From Mycobacterium angelicum (lineage in GTDB: Bacteria > Actinomycetota > Actinomycetes > Mycobacteriales > Mycobacteriaceae), in NCBI RefSeq assembly GCF_002086155.1, contig NZ_MVHE01000001.1, forward strand, positions 124,001-188,000: DNA of 64,000 nt, read 5' to 3'. A model generated the notes under the pieces. That model saw only the letters and a program-made list of their open reading frames with translations. It did not search any database and had not been told where the DNA came from. A program made the position numbers and the translations under genes. This document shows, one piece after another, positions 38,807 through 49,596 of this stretch; positions within the stretch are counted from its first letter, which is position 1; each line of letters begins with the position of its first letter.

Positions 38807-41800
38807 TCACGCCTCGCTAGCTCGTCCGGAGTCGGCCAGCAGGGCGGCCAGCTCCGCGGGACCGGGCAGCACCTCGGGGACCAGGGTGGATCCGGTGCGC
38901 ACGTAGTAAAACGCGGTACGCACCGCGGATTCCGGGCAGCCGCGCAATGCCGCCCACGCCAGCCGGTAGACGGCAAGCTGGACCGCGGCCTGCCGCGTGG
39001 CTTCGCGTCCGTGTGGCGGCTCACCGGTCTTCCAGTCCACCACCGTGAAGCCGCCATCGGGGTCGGCGAACACCGCGTCGATGCGGCCGCGCACCACAGT
39101 GTCGCCAATCGGCATTTCAAATGGCACCTCGACCGCGATCGGTGTGCGAGACGCCCACTGCGACTGGGCGAACGCCGCCTGCAACGCCGCCAATTCTTCG
39201 GAGTCGCCAACCGCGGAGTCCGCGGCGCCGGGAATGTCTCCTAAATCGAACAGCAACTCGGCGCCGTAGAACTGCTGGACCCAGGAGTGAAAAGCATTGC
39301 CCAACAAGGCGTGCGGATCCGGGCGTGCGGGCAGCCGGTGCTTCAGTCGCAGTGCGGCGCCGACAGGGTCGCGGGCCAGCTCCACCAGGCCACTCACCGA
39401 TAACTGGGCCGGCAGCGAAAGGGCAGGTGGTTGTGTCGCACGGGCACGCTCCGCCAACAACGCATCAACGTCGGCGGCCCAGCCCTCGACATCGTCGCCT
39501 ACATCGTCACCGGTATCGACGTGCGGAATGGTTTCATCCGCCGACATCGCCTCAGCCACCAGCCCCGCCCCGCGCTCGACGTCGCCGCGGCGCGCCAGCG
39601 GTTCAGCAGGCCAGATCGCTTCGATAACACTGTCGCGCAATGGGTTTCGTTCGCCATCGGCCGGCGCGGGGGCCCAGTGCTCGACCATCCCGCAGGGATC
39701 ACCGCCCTGCGCCGAGCGGTCGATGATGTCTTTGAGCTCGACCAGGAAATCCGACGGGCCACGCGGTTTGATTCCGCTGGACCCCCACTGATGGCCCGAC
39801 ACCAGCAGGGTGTCCTCGGCCCGGGTGACGCCCACATACAACAGCCGACGCTCCTCGTCGACGCGTCGCTGGTCGAGTTGCTGACGGTGTTCGGAGATCT
39901 TGTCCGACAACTGTTTCCGGTTGGTGACGGACGAAGTGTCCAGGACCGGTATACCGAGCGCTCCTGTCGAGGCGCGATCGCCCCGTAGCAGCGGCGGCAA
40001 CTCACCGGGGTCGGTGAGCCAGCTGCTTCTCGAAACTGTCGACGGAAAGGATCCGCCGGACAGATGTGCCACCGCAACCACCTGCCATTCCAAACCCTTC
40101 GCGGCGTGCACAGTGAGCACCTGGACCCGATCGCGGGCAACGACGATTTGGGCCGGCGCCAACCCGTTCTCCACCACCGCGGCCACGTCCAAGTAGGCAA
40201 GCAGACCAGCCACGGAGGGCTGATTGGCTGTGCCGCTTGCTGTTTCGGCGTAGTCGGCGACGACGTCGGCAAAGGCGTCCAGATGCTCGGCGCCCGCCCA
40301 CTCCCCCGCGGCCGCCGACGCGGCCCGGACTTCGCAGTCGACGCCCAATACCCGCCGTACCTCGGCGATGAGGTCGGGCAGCGAATGGTCCAGGTGGCTG
40401 CGCAGGGCGTTCAATTCGCCGGCCAACGCTGCGATGCGCTGGTATCCCGCCACCGAATACCGGTCGGGTGGACCGGGGTCGCAGATGGCGTCGGCCAAAC
40501 ACGCGGTGTCGGTGTCCATATGGGTCGCCATCGCGACCGACTCGGGCGAAGGCGATGGGTTGGGCGGCGGGCCGCCGACCAGCGCCAGCGCGCGCCACCA
40601 CAGCGCGGCGAGGTCTTTGGCACCGAGCCGCCACCGCGAACCGGTGAGTACCCGCATCGCCGCGGCGCCGGCCGTCGGGTCGGCTACCAGCCGCAACATC
40701 GCAACGACCTCGGCGACTTCGGGGATGGACAGCAGGCCGGCCAGGCCGACGACTTCCACCGGAATTCCGCGGGCGCGCAGGGCGTCGGCGATGGGTGCGG
40801 CGTCCGCATTGCGGCGTACCAGCACCGCGGCGGTGGGTGGATTGACCCCGTCGGCCCGGGCGCGTTGGTAATGCTTCTCCAGGTGATCGGCGATCCAGTC
40901 CCGTTCGGCGCGCACATCGGCCAACAGCGCACAGCGGACAGTCCCGGGCTGGGCGTCCGGACGCGAGCGCAACGCGCGCACCTTCACCGATCGCCGCCGC
41001 GCCTCCGCCGAAATTGCGTTAGCCACCTGCAGCGTTCGGGGCGGGTTGCGCCAGCTGGTGCGCAGCTCCAGGACTGGCGCCGGGCTGCCGTCCGACAAGG
41101 GAAAGTCGGTGGTGAACCGCGGCAGGTTGGTCGCCGAAGCACCCCGCCAGCCGTAGATCGACTGAATGGGGTCGCCGACTGCCGTCAGCGCCAACCCGTC
41201 GTCGACACCGCCGCCGAACAACGACGACAACGCGATGCGCTGAGCGTGCCCGGTGTCCTGGTACTCATCGAGCAGCACAACCCGGTAACGGCTGCGCAGA
41301 TCGCGCCCGACCTGCGGGAAGGTCGCCGCCAACCGAGCCGCCGACGCCATCTGCATGCCGAAGTCCATGACCTTGCCCGCGCGCATGCGCTCCTGCACAG
41401 CATCGAGCAGGGGCACCAGCTCGGCCCGCTCATTCTGGGTGGCCAGCATCCGCAGCAGCCACTGACTGGGACCGCTGTCGCGCTGGTAGGGGCCCGGCGG
41501 CAATACATGAACCAGCCGTTCCAGCTCGACGTGGGTATCGCGCAGCTGCCGGGTGTCCACCAGGTGTTCGGCGAGCTGACCCCACAACCGCAGCACCATC
41601 GAGGTAACCGCCGCGGGGTTCTTGTCGGTGCTCAGCTGCCCGTCATAGCCGTTGACCACATCGAAGGCGAGCTGCCACAGCTCGGTCTCGCTGAGCAACC
41701 TGGTATCGGGCTCGACGGGCAACAGCAGGCCGGACTCACGCAGCAGCGAGCCCGCGAATGCGTGGTAGGTGCTGACCGTCGGCGAGCCGGCTGCCGGCGT

Positions 41801-42103
41801 CGCTGAGCCCAGTCCGAGGCCGGCCAATCGGGCCAACCGGGAGCGGACGCGGCGCAGCAGCTGGCCCGCGGCCTTGCGGGTGAACGTCAACCCGAGCACC
41901 TGGCTTGCTTCGGCGTAGCCGTTGGCGATCAACCAGACCACTCGGGCAGCCATCGTCTCGGTCTTTCCGGCGCCAGCCCCGGCGATCACGACCAGTGGGC
42001 CAGGCGGCGCCGAGATGACGGCGGCCTGCTCGTCGGTGGGCGGGAAAAGACCTAACTCACAAGCCAATTCGGCAGGGCTGTACCGCACCGCGGCCGCAGT
42101 CAC
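38807..42103 (-). CDS. adnB: AdnB subunit of the AdnAB helicase-nuclease
   Basis: A 1098-residue protein with an N-terminal UvrD-like helicase (Walker A GAGAGKT near residue 40) and Walker B VLLDEYQD, and a C-terminal RecB-like nuclease carrying FTVVDWKTGEPP. AdnB is the main motor of AdnAB, which resects double-strand breaks. GTG 42103 overlaps the adnA stop; the longer frame is rejected. Mycobacterial AdnAB replaces RecBCD for recombination. Confidence 0.93.
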   Translation of the reverse strand: MTAAAVRYSPAELACELGLFPPTDEQAAVISAPPGPLVVIAGAGAGKTETMAARVVWLIANGYAEASQVLGLTFTRKAAGQLLRRVRSRLARLAGLGLGSATPAAGSPTVSTYHAFAGSLLRESGLLLPVEPDTRLLSETELWQLAFDVVNGYDGQLSTDKNPAAVTSMVLRLWGQLAEHLVDTRQLRDTHVELERLVHVLPPGPYQRDSGPSQWLLRMLATQNERAELVPLLDAVQERMRAGKVMDFGMQMASAARLAATFPQVGRDLRSRYRVVLLDEYQDTGHAQRIALSSLFGGGVDDGLALTAVGDPIQSIYGWRGASATNLPRFTTDFPLSDGSPAPVLELRTSWRNPPRTLQVANAISAEARRRSVKVRALRSRPDAQPGTVRCALLADVRAERDWIADHLEKHYQRARADGVNPPTAAVLVRRNADAAPIADALRARGIPVEVVGLAGLLSIPEVAEVVAMLRLVADPTAGAAAMRVLTGSRWRLGAKDLAALWWRALALVGGPPPNPSPSPESVAMATHMDTDTACLADAICDPGPPDRYSVAGYQRIAALAGELNALRSHLDHSLPDLIAEVRRVLGVDCEVRAASAAAGEWAGAEHLDAFADVVADYAETASGTANQPSVAGLLAYLDVAAVVENGLAPAQIVVARDRVQVLTVHAAKGLEWQVVAVAHLSGGSFPSTVSRSSWLTDPGELPPLLRGDRASTGALGIPVLDTSSVTNRKQLSDKISEHRQQLDQRRVDEERRLLYVGVTRAEDTLLVSGHQWGSSGIKPRGPSDFLVELKDIIDRSAQGGDPCGMVEHWAPAPADGERNPLRDSVIEAIWPAEPLARRGDVERGAGLVAEAMSADETIPHVDTGDDVGDDVEGWAADVDALLAERARATQPPALSLPAQLSVSGLVELARDPVGAALRLKHRLPARPDPHALLGNAFHSWVQQFYGAELLFDLGDIPGAADSAVGDSEELAALQAAFAQSQWASRTPIAVEVPFEMPIGDTVVRGRIDAVFADPDGGFTVVDWKTGEPPHGREATRQAAVQLAVYRLAWAALRGCPESAVRTAFYYVRTGSTLVPEVLPGPAELAALLADSGRASEA

Positions 42104-45100
42104 GACTGTGGCCCGTCGGCGTAGGCCGGACAAGCGGGCCGGATCGGGCAATGCGAGCAGCCCGCGTTGCGCCGGGCGACGAATTGCGGCCCGGCGGTCG
42201 CATCCGCAGCCCGCCGGACCAGCTCGCGCCATTCCTCCCGCGCGGTGGGGGTCAGCGGATCCTGTTGCCGTTCGGTAGCACCGGCGGCTCCGCTCTTTGC
42301 CACGTAGACCAGTCGGGCGCCGCCGGGCTCTTCGCCAGCGGGCACCAAACCTTCGGCCACCGCCAGCTGATACATCGCCAGTTGGGCATGCTGCTGGGCG
42401 TCGTCCTTGGTCACCGGCGTCTTGCCCGTTTTGACGTCGACGATCACCAGTCGGCCGGCCGCGTCACATTCGAGCCGGTCGACGCGGCCACGCAGCCGAA
42501 CCGCGCCACCGTCCTCGCGCAGTGAGCCCAGGACACCGTCGACGTCCACCTCGACGCCGACTTCGGTGAGTTCGTGCCGGGAGCGCGCGCGCCAGTCGAC
42601 GAACGCCGCGATCATGGCCCGATGCCGCGCAAGTTCGTTAGCCGAATACCACTGCGCCTCGAAGGGCAATTGCTTCCACACCCGGTCCAACTCGGCCAGC
42701 AATTGCGATTCACTCTTGGCCGGATCGGCGATGAGTGCATGTAGCAACGAACCGACGGTGGACCGAAGTTCGCGCGCGTTGGTTGCCCCGTGCCGTTCGG
42801 CCAACCAGCGCAGCGGGCAGTCGTTGAGTGTCTGCAGGGTCGACGGTGTCAACGCGACCACATCGCCGGCATCGCGCAGGGGTTCGGTGGTACTGACCGA
42901 AGTCAGCCCGTGCCAGCCGCCCGGATCGGCGCCTGGCACACCGGCTTTGGCCAGCCGGGCCAATTGCTTTGCGGCACAAGTCCGAGCGACTTCAGTCACC
43001 ACGCCGTCGGGCGCACACAGCACACCACGCAACCGGCCCACCACCGCGGCGGTCGACAACACCCGCGGAGCCGAGACCGGCTGCATCGCATCGTCATCGC
43101 CGGCCAACTGCGCGATCTCGTGCAGGAACGCCGACGGCAACGCCACCTGCTGGCCGCCGTCGGTGTCACTGTCGACCGCCGTCACCAGTAAGCGCCGTCG
43201 AGCCCGCCCCATCGCCGAGACCAGCAGCCGGCGCTCCTCGGCCAGCAATGGCGCGCGCACCGACGCATCCGCCGTGACGCCGTCGAGCTCATCGAGCAGC
43301 CGCTGGGTGCCCAGCACACCACCACGCGGAATCGTGTTGGGCCACAACCCTTCCTGTAGGCCGGCGATCACCACGAAATCCCATTCGTGGCCCAACGCGG
43401 CGTGCGCGCTGAGCACGTTGACCTGCTCCGTCTGCGCTACCGGCTCGCGGCTCACAGTGGGCAGCTGCAAGGCGGCGACGTGCTCGACGAGTCCACGCAG
43501 CGACGCGCCCGCGGTGCGCGACACATAGTGGTCGGTGATGTCGAACAAGCCGGTCACCGCTGCCAGGTCCCGGGCGGCCTGGGCGCCGGCCGGACCGCCC
43601 CGCTCGATGGCCGCCAGCCAGCGCCGTTGCAGACCGGACCGATGCCACGCCGCCCACAGTGTGTACCGCGGGTCTTGTCCGTCCCGGTGGCAGCGAGCGG
43701 CCGCGGCCAGCACGGCTCGCACCCGGCGCACTGCGCTTGACTGCGGGCCCGTTAGCGGTGTGTCGCCGGTGAGCGTGTCCACCAGAAGGTCACCGAATTC
43801 GCTTGGCGCGCAGCTGACTTGATTGCGCAGTAGGGTGCGGCGCAGCTGGCGAAGGGCGACCGGATCGACTCGGCCAATGGGCCCGGCCAGCAATGCCAGC
43901 GCCCGGTCGCCGTCGAGTCCGTCAGCGGTCGCGGCCAGGACAGTGAGCAGGGCTCGCGCCGCGGGATCGTCGGACAATGAACCGCCGGACGCGGGAATGG
44001 CCACCGGGACCCCGGCGGCAGCCAAAGCCCGCGGCAGCCGCGCGGCGGCTCGCGGCACCGACCTGACGATCACCGCCATCTGCGACCAGGGCACCCCGTC
44101 AATGAGATGGGCGCGCCGCAGCGCATCGGCGATCATGCCCGCCTCCGCGTGCACCGACCCAGCCAGCCGCACCGATACCGACCCGTCGTCGTCTCCGGTG
44201 CCCTCGATTTCCCGCCCGGCGCTGCCTCCGGGCAACCGCCCGGCGATTCCGCTGACGGCGCGCGCCACAGCAGGCGAACAACGGTGTGACACAGTCAATC
44301 TCACCGCCGGGCTTTCGTCGGCGAGTAGCCCGGTGCGCTCACCACCCCGGAAGCCGTATACCGCCTGATTCGGGTCGCCGGCAACCAGGGTCAGTTCGGT
44401 GCCCCCGGCCAACACCCGCACCAGCCGGGTTGCCTGCGGGTCCAGCTGCTGCGCGTCGTCGATCAACAAGACCCGGATCCGCGCGCGTTCGGCGGCCAGC
44501 AATTCGGGATCGACCGCGAAGACCTCCAACGCGGCCCCGACCAGTTCGGCGGCCCCCAGCGCCGGCGCGCTCGCTTGCGGTGCGGCAGTCCCCACCGCCG
44601 CACGCAACAGCATCACCTGCTCGTACTGTCGGGCGAATTGACCGGCGGCGCTCCATTCCGGGCGCCCGCACCGACGGCCAAGTCGTTCCAGATCCATGGG
44701 GTCCACACCACGTTCCGAGCAGCGCGACAACATGTCTCGCAGCTCGGTGGCAAAACCGGCGGTACTCAGCGCCGGCAGCAGATGTGCCGGCCAGCTCGTC
44801 GCCGCGGCCGATCCGTCTTCCAGGTCACCGGCCAGCAATTCGCGGATGATGGCGTCTTGTTCGGCGCTGGTGACCAGCCGCGGCGGCGCGTCCCCCGCAC
44901 GCTCGGCGGCCCGCCGCAACACCGCGTAGGCATAGCTGTGCACGCTGCGTACCAACGGATCTCGAACCGCGGCACGACGCGGACCACCGCAGCGCGACCC
45001 CAGCAACACCGTCGTCAATGTGCTGCGCGCCCGCATCCCGAGCCGGCCCGAACCGGTAAGCAGCAGAACCGATTCCGGATCGACACCGGCCTCGATGTGC

Positions 45101-45222
45101 GCAACCGCCGCCTCGACCAGCAAGCTGCTCTTACCGGTGCCCGGACCGCCGAGGATGCGCACCAAGCCACGCACACCCGATGTCAGAATCCCCCGCGCCT
45201 CGGCTCCCCAACTGAATGACAT
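42100..45222 (-). CDS. adnA: AdnA subunit of the AdnAB helicase-nuclease
   Basis: A 1040-residue protein. The N-terminal helicase-like domain has GGPGTGKS near residue 28, and the C-terminal nuclease carries RLVIVDVKTGKTPVTKDD. Four cysteines (one in LNDCPLRWLAE and three in CSHCPIRPAC) are predicted to form a 4Fe-4S staple, as in AddB-like nucleases. ATG 45222 is preferred over TTG 45234. It is translationally coupled to adnB. Confidence 0.92.
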   Translation of the reverse strand: MSFSWGAEARGILTSGVRGLVRILGGPGTGKSSLLVEAAVAHIEAGVDPESVLLLTGSGRLGMRARSTLTTVLLGSRCGGPRRAAVRDPLVRSVHSYAYAVLRRAAERAGDAPPRLVTSAEQDAIIRELLAGDLEDGSAAATSWPAHLLPALSTAGFATELRDMLSRCSERGVDPMDLERLGRRCGRPEWSAAGQFARQYEQVMLLRAAVGTAAPQASAPALGAAELVGAALEVFAVDPELLAAERARIRVLLIDDAQQLDPQATRLVRVLAGGTELTLVAGDPNQAVYGFRGGERTGLLADESPAVRLTVSHRCSPAVARAVSGIAGRLPGGSAGREIEGTGDDDGSVSVRLAGSVHAEAGMIADALRRAHLIDGVPWSQMAVIVRSVPRAAARLPRALAAAGVPVAIPASGGSLSDDPAARALLTVLAATADGLDGDRALALLAGPIGRVDPVALRQLRRTLLRNQVSCAPSEFGDLLVDTLTGDTPLTGPQSSAVRRVRAVLAAAARCHRDGQDPRYTLWAAWHRSGLQRRWLAAIERGGPAGAQAARDLAAVTGLFDITDHYVSRTAGASLRGLVEHVAALQLPTVSREPVAQTEQVNVLSAHAALGHEWDFVVIAGLQEGLWPNTIPRGGVLGTQRLLDELDGVTADASVRAPLLAEERRLLVSAMGRARRRLLVTAVDSDTDGGQQVALPSAFLHEIAQLAGDDDAMQPVSAPRVLSTAAVVGRLRGVLCAPDGVVTEVARTCAAKQLARLAKAGVPGADPGGWHGLTSVSTTEPLRDAGDVVALTPSTLQTLNDCPLRWLAERHGATNARELRSTVGSLLHALIADPAKSESQLLAELDRVWKQLPFEAQWYSANELARHRAMIAAFVDWRARSRHELTEVGVEVDVDGVLGSLREDGGAVRLRGRVDRLECDAAGRLVIVDVKTGKTPVTKDDAQQHAQLAMYQLAVAEGLVPAGEEPGGARLVYVAKSGAAGATERQQDPLTPTAREEWRELVRRAADATAGPQFVARRNAGCSHCPIRPACPAYADGPQS

Positions 45223-45262
45223 AACGGCATGCAATCAGAAGGGTCTGACAAGACCCCTTGAA

Positions 45263-46105
45263 TTAGCGCCGCACGAACGCCAACTGCAGCATCTCGCGGT
45301 CAAATTCACCCGGCGCCTCGCCACTGACCGCGTATTGGTAGACGGCGACGCGGAATATCTGACTCAGCGCGCTGGAGATGAACGAGACGACGATGACCGC
45401 CGCGACCGTAACGGCCAGAACGGCTATGCCCAACGGCAGCAGGCGGATCGAGATCAGCGCGACGCCACCCGCACCGCCGACGAGCACGATGCCAAGGCTG
45501 ATCAGAAAGGTTGCCAGACCTATTGTGGCGGCGCCCGTCGCTCCCTCGCCCCACCGTGCCTTCACCACGCCGGCCGACCGCTTCAGCGACTGAATCGGAC
45601 CCGTGCCTTCCAGCGCGACCACCGGGATCACGAAAAACGTCGCGATGGCCCAGGCGGCGCCGGCCAGATAGACGACGATCCTGCCCAGCGCCGGCAACCG
45701 TTCCTCGAGCGCACGCAGGATCAGGCCGACGGTTGTCGCCACGAAGGTCCAGCCGAGGATGGGACCGATCCGGCGTGCCGCGGCGCTGATCCCTTCGGCG
45801 ACCTTGGTGTCCTCGCCACGCATTGACCGCACCGCGCACGCGGCGAGCGCCACGTTGAAGAAGATGGCGATGAACGTCGATACGTACGCCGTAGCCAGAC
45901 CGGCGACATACAGGACAGGATCATGCTTGCCGGTCTGCTGTCCTCCGAACAAACCCTTTGCGATCAGTGCCGATGCCCAGATGGCCGCCACGGCGAGAAG
46001 CGCGAAGATGGACGACAGCACCGGGAAGATGACGAGCGATCGGTCGCGCTTCAAGACCTGCCAGCTTTGTCCCGTCAGCGCCCATCCACGTTTGATACTG
46101 CCCAT
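45263..46105 (-). CDS. Multipass membrane protein (DUF6159-like)
   Basis: A 280-residue protein with about six transmembrane helices, starting at ATG 46105 with MGSIKRGWALTGQSWQVLKRD, which looks like the DUF6159 family. A longer frame reaching 47206 overlaps lipV and is rejected. Function unknown. It is not present between adnA and lipV in the M. tuberculosis order. Confidence 0.82.
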   Translation of the reverse strand: MGSIKRGWALTGQSWQVLKRDRSLVIFPVLSSIFALLAVAAIWASALIAKGLFGGQQTGKHDPVLYVAGLATAYVSTFIAIFFNVALAACAVRSMRGEDTKVAEGISAAARRIGPILGWTFVATTVGLILRALEERLPALGRIVVYLAGAAWAIATFFVIPVVALEGTGPIQSLKRSAGVVKARWGEGATGAATIGLATFLISLGIVLVGGAGGVALISIRLLPLGIAVLAVTVAAVIVVSFISSALSQIFRVAVYQYAVSGEAPGEFDREMLQLAFVRR

Positions 46106-46213
46106 TGATGCCCCCCATAGGGTCTCAACCGCCTCACGTGAGCGGTATCCTAGCCCGCCTCGGGAGCCGCGAGGGCGTAACAGCCGCCGCGGCGGTGCTG
46201 GCATTATCGACGC

Positions 46214-46999
46214 GTGACCGCCGACCTTCACGTGCACCGCTACGGTCCGGCCGGCCCGGTGCAGGTGTTGGCGATCCATGGAGTGACCGAGCACGGGCAG
46301 GCCTGGGAACTGCTGTCCGGCTACCTGCCCGAAACGACCGTCGCCGCACCCGATCTGCTGGGCCACGGCAGATCTTCGTGGGCTGCACCGTGGAGCATCG
46401 ACGCCAATGTTTCCGCGCTGGCCGCCCTGGTCGACGCTCAAGCCGACGGTCCGGTGCTGGTCGTTGGGCACTCGTTCGGCGGCGCCATTGCCTTGCAACT
46501 GGCCGCCGCTCACCCCGACCAGGTGGCGGCGCTGGTCCTGCTGGATCCCGCCGTTGCCCTGGACGGCGACCGGGTTCGTGAGGTCGTCGACGCGATGGTG
46601 GCCTATCCCGACTACACCGACCCCGCGGAGGCGCGCGCGGAGAAGGCGTTCGGCGCCTGGTCGGATGTGGACCCGGCCGTGCTCGATGCCGAAATAGCCG
46701 AGCACCTCATCGCATTGCCGAACGGACGGTGCAGCTGGCGGATAAACCTGGCGGCGATGGTGTGCTACTGGAGTGAGTTGGCGCGCGACATCGTGCTTCC
46801 GCACGCGGGGACGACGACCACATTGGTCCGTGCGGCCCGCGCCGACCCGCAGTACGTCAGCCCGCAGCTCGTCTCGGCGCTGCAAGACCGACTCGGGAAC
46901 GATTTCGAACTGCTGGACTTCGAGTGCGGACACATGGTGCCCCAAGCCATGCCCGCGCAGACCGCCGCGGTGATCCGCGACCGGCTGAAGGCCCGCTGA
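46214..46999 (+). CDS. lipV: Alpha/beta hydrolase LipV
   Basis: A 261-residue lipase/esterase with nucleophile elbow GHSFGG (Ser87), HGVTEHGQAW at the oxyanion hole and the closing CGHMVPQ histidine. GTG 46214 is used. The substrate is probably a short acyl ester. It is followed three bases later by the alkyltransferase-like gene. Confidence 0.9.
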   Translation: MTADLHVHRYGPAGPVQVLAIHGVTEHGQAWELLSGYLPETTVAAPDLLGHGRSSWAAPWSIDANVSALAALVDAQADGPVLVVGHSFGGAIALQLAAAHPDQVAALVLLDPAVALDGDRVREVVDAMVAYPDYTDPAEARAEKAFGAWSDVDPAVLDAEIAEHLIALPNGRCSWRINLAAMVCYWSELARDIVLPHAGTTTTLVRAARADPQYVSPQLVSALQDRLGNDFELLDFECGHMVPQAMPAQTAAVIRDRLKAR

Positions 47000-47002
47000 T
47001 CC

Positions 47003-47311
47003 ATGGCGGCGATCACCGACGAGCAGGTAGAACTGGTACGTTCGCTGGTCGCCTCGATCCCGTCCGGCAAGGTTGCCACCTACGGCGACATCGCCGCTGT
47101 CGCAGGCCTTTCCAGCCCCCGCATCGTCGGCTGGATCATGCGGGTCGACTCCTCTGACCTGCCCTGGCACCGGGTGATCACCGCCTCGGGCCGCCCGGCC
47201 CGGCACCTGAGCACCCGTCAGTTGGAGCTACTGCGCGCCGAAGGTGTGCTGGCCGTAGACGGCCGGATCGCCCTGGCCGAGGTCCGCCACGAATTTCCCG
47301 GCCGGCGTTAG
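47003..47311 (+). CDS. Alkyltransferase-like protein (ATL)
   Basis: A 102-residue protein homologous to the C-terminal domain of O6-methylguanine-DNA methyltransferase. The active-site PCHRV is replaced by PWHRV, with tryptophan instead of cysteine, so it cannot transfer alkyl groups. ATL proteins bind damaged DNA and recruit nucleotide excision repair. Its end overlaps the convergent gene by four bases. It matches Rv3204 of M. tuberculosis. Confidence 0.9.
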   Translation: MAAITDEQVELVRSLVASIPSGKVATYGDIAAVAGLSSPRIVGWIMRVDSSDLPWHRVITASGRPARHLSTRQLELLRAEGVLAVDGRIALAEVRHEFPGRR

Positions 47312-48162
47312 AGCACCAGCCGCACCAGCGCCGCGGTGCGGGCCAGACCGGGGAACGCCTCGGCGGTGGACCGCGGATGCAGGGCGTGCACGGCCAAGCG
47401 GAACATCAAGGCGCGCAACAACATCTGCGACCATTCCGGTAGCGCGCTCCACCGCTCGATGAGTCCGTCGTCGGCCTCGCCCCATGACAGCGCGTCGACG
47501 ACGACCACCCCGGCCGCCCAGGACGCCGGCCGCCAGTACGGCGTGATGTCGGTGATCCCGGGCGCGGCGGTGCCAATGAAAAGCACTGTGCCGTAAAGGT
47601 CTCCGTGCACGAGCTGATTGGGACTGCGGGTCGGCTTGCGCAGGGTGGCAAGTTGATTGATCAGTTCGATCGATCGTTCGGCGTCTGCGGTCGCGGGGGC
47701 CGTGCGTGCCCCCGGTGGAATCGACTGCAGCGGCCGCTCTTCCCAGGCGGCCCGGTCGGCGGCGATGAAGACGTCGATGTCCGACCAGGGGGTGGTCGGC
47801 CCTTGGGTGAGGAACCGGGGGCGCTCCAACTTTCCGGTGGCTTCGTGCAGCCGCACCGCCGCCGAGACGACTTCGTCATGGCGGGCCTCCGGTGTCCCGG
47901 CGACGAATGTGTCTGCCCGCCAGCCGGAAACCACGTAGCGGCCGTCCGTCGAGCGGACCGGTCGGGCCAGGCGCACCCCGTCGACGAACAACGTCTCGCG
48001 CACCCGCGCCGACCATGCCGCGCGGGCATGATCAGCCACCGTCGACAACACGACCTCGCCGCAGCGCCAGCCGCCCTCCCAGCTGGCGCCCAAAAGCGCA
48101 GGTTGCACGCCGGTCAGGCCGAACGCCGCCAACACATGCTCGGGCGGCGGCTCGACAGTCAC
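47308..48162 (-). CDS. TIGR02569-like conserved protein (Rv3205c-like)
   Basis: A 284-residue protein with kinase-like features (segment LVHGDLYGTVLFIGTAAPGITDITPYWR resembles an APH-type catalytic loop and metal loop). GTG 48162 is chosen; the longer frame is in the tandem-repeat region. The family is restricted to actinobacteria and its substrate is unknown. Confidence 0.8.
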   Translation of the reverse strand: MTVEPPPEHVLAAFGLTGVQPALLGASWEGGWRCGEVVLSTVADHARAAWSARVRETLFVDGVRLARPVRSTDGRYVVSGWRADTFVAGTPEARHDEVVSAAVRLHEATGKLERPRFLTQGPTTPWSDIDVFIAADRAAWEERPLQSIPPGARTAPATADAERSIELINQLATLRKPTRSPNQLVHGDLYGTVLFIGTAAPGITDITPYWRPASWAAGVVVVDALSWGEADDGLIERWSALPEWSQMLLRALMFRLAVHALHPRSTAEAFPGLARTAALVRLVL

Positions 48163-48172
48163 ACGGGTCAGC

Positions 48173-48282
48173 CTAGTCGGGCGACGATGCGCGTCGTCAC
48201 GACGCGCTGAGGAGCGCGACAATGCGACTAGTCGGGCGACGATGCGCGTCGTCACGACGCGCTGAGGAGCGCGACGATGTGC
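48173..48282. repeat. Two tandem copies of a 55-base repeat
   Basis: Units 48173-48227 and 48228-48282 start with CTAGTCGGGCGACGATGCGC and are almost identical, differing at a few bases near the end of the second copy. Each contains a GCGCGTCG/CGACGCGC hairpin. It lies in the gap between moeB1 and the TIGR02569-like gene. Confidence 0.85.
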
Positions 48283-48308
48283 CTAGCGGAGGTACTTCGG
48301 GCTTTCGG

Positions 48309-49502
<1,194 letters not shown>

Positions 49503-49596
49503 CGGATATCTCCTCGGTTGTATCAGCTCTAACCATCACAGCAGTTGCCCGAATCAACGGCAATCATCTCGGCAGGCTTCCCTGCACTCATCGCCG

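Noticed and set aside
40064..41806. 580-codon plus-strand frame opposite adnB
   Set aside because: Shadow of the high-GC adnB codon pattern; composition and lack of motifs show it is not a gene.
45263..47206. Continuous 647-codon minus-strand frame
   Set aside because: Only the part from ATG 46105 downstream has membrane-protein character; the upstream extension runs antisense through lipV and the ATL gene.
48173..48282. Possible CRISPR array
   Set aside because: Only two directly adjacent 55-base units without spacers, so it is a tandem repeat.
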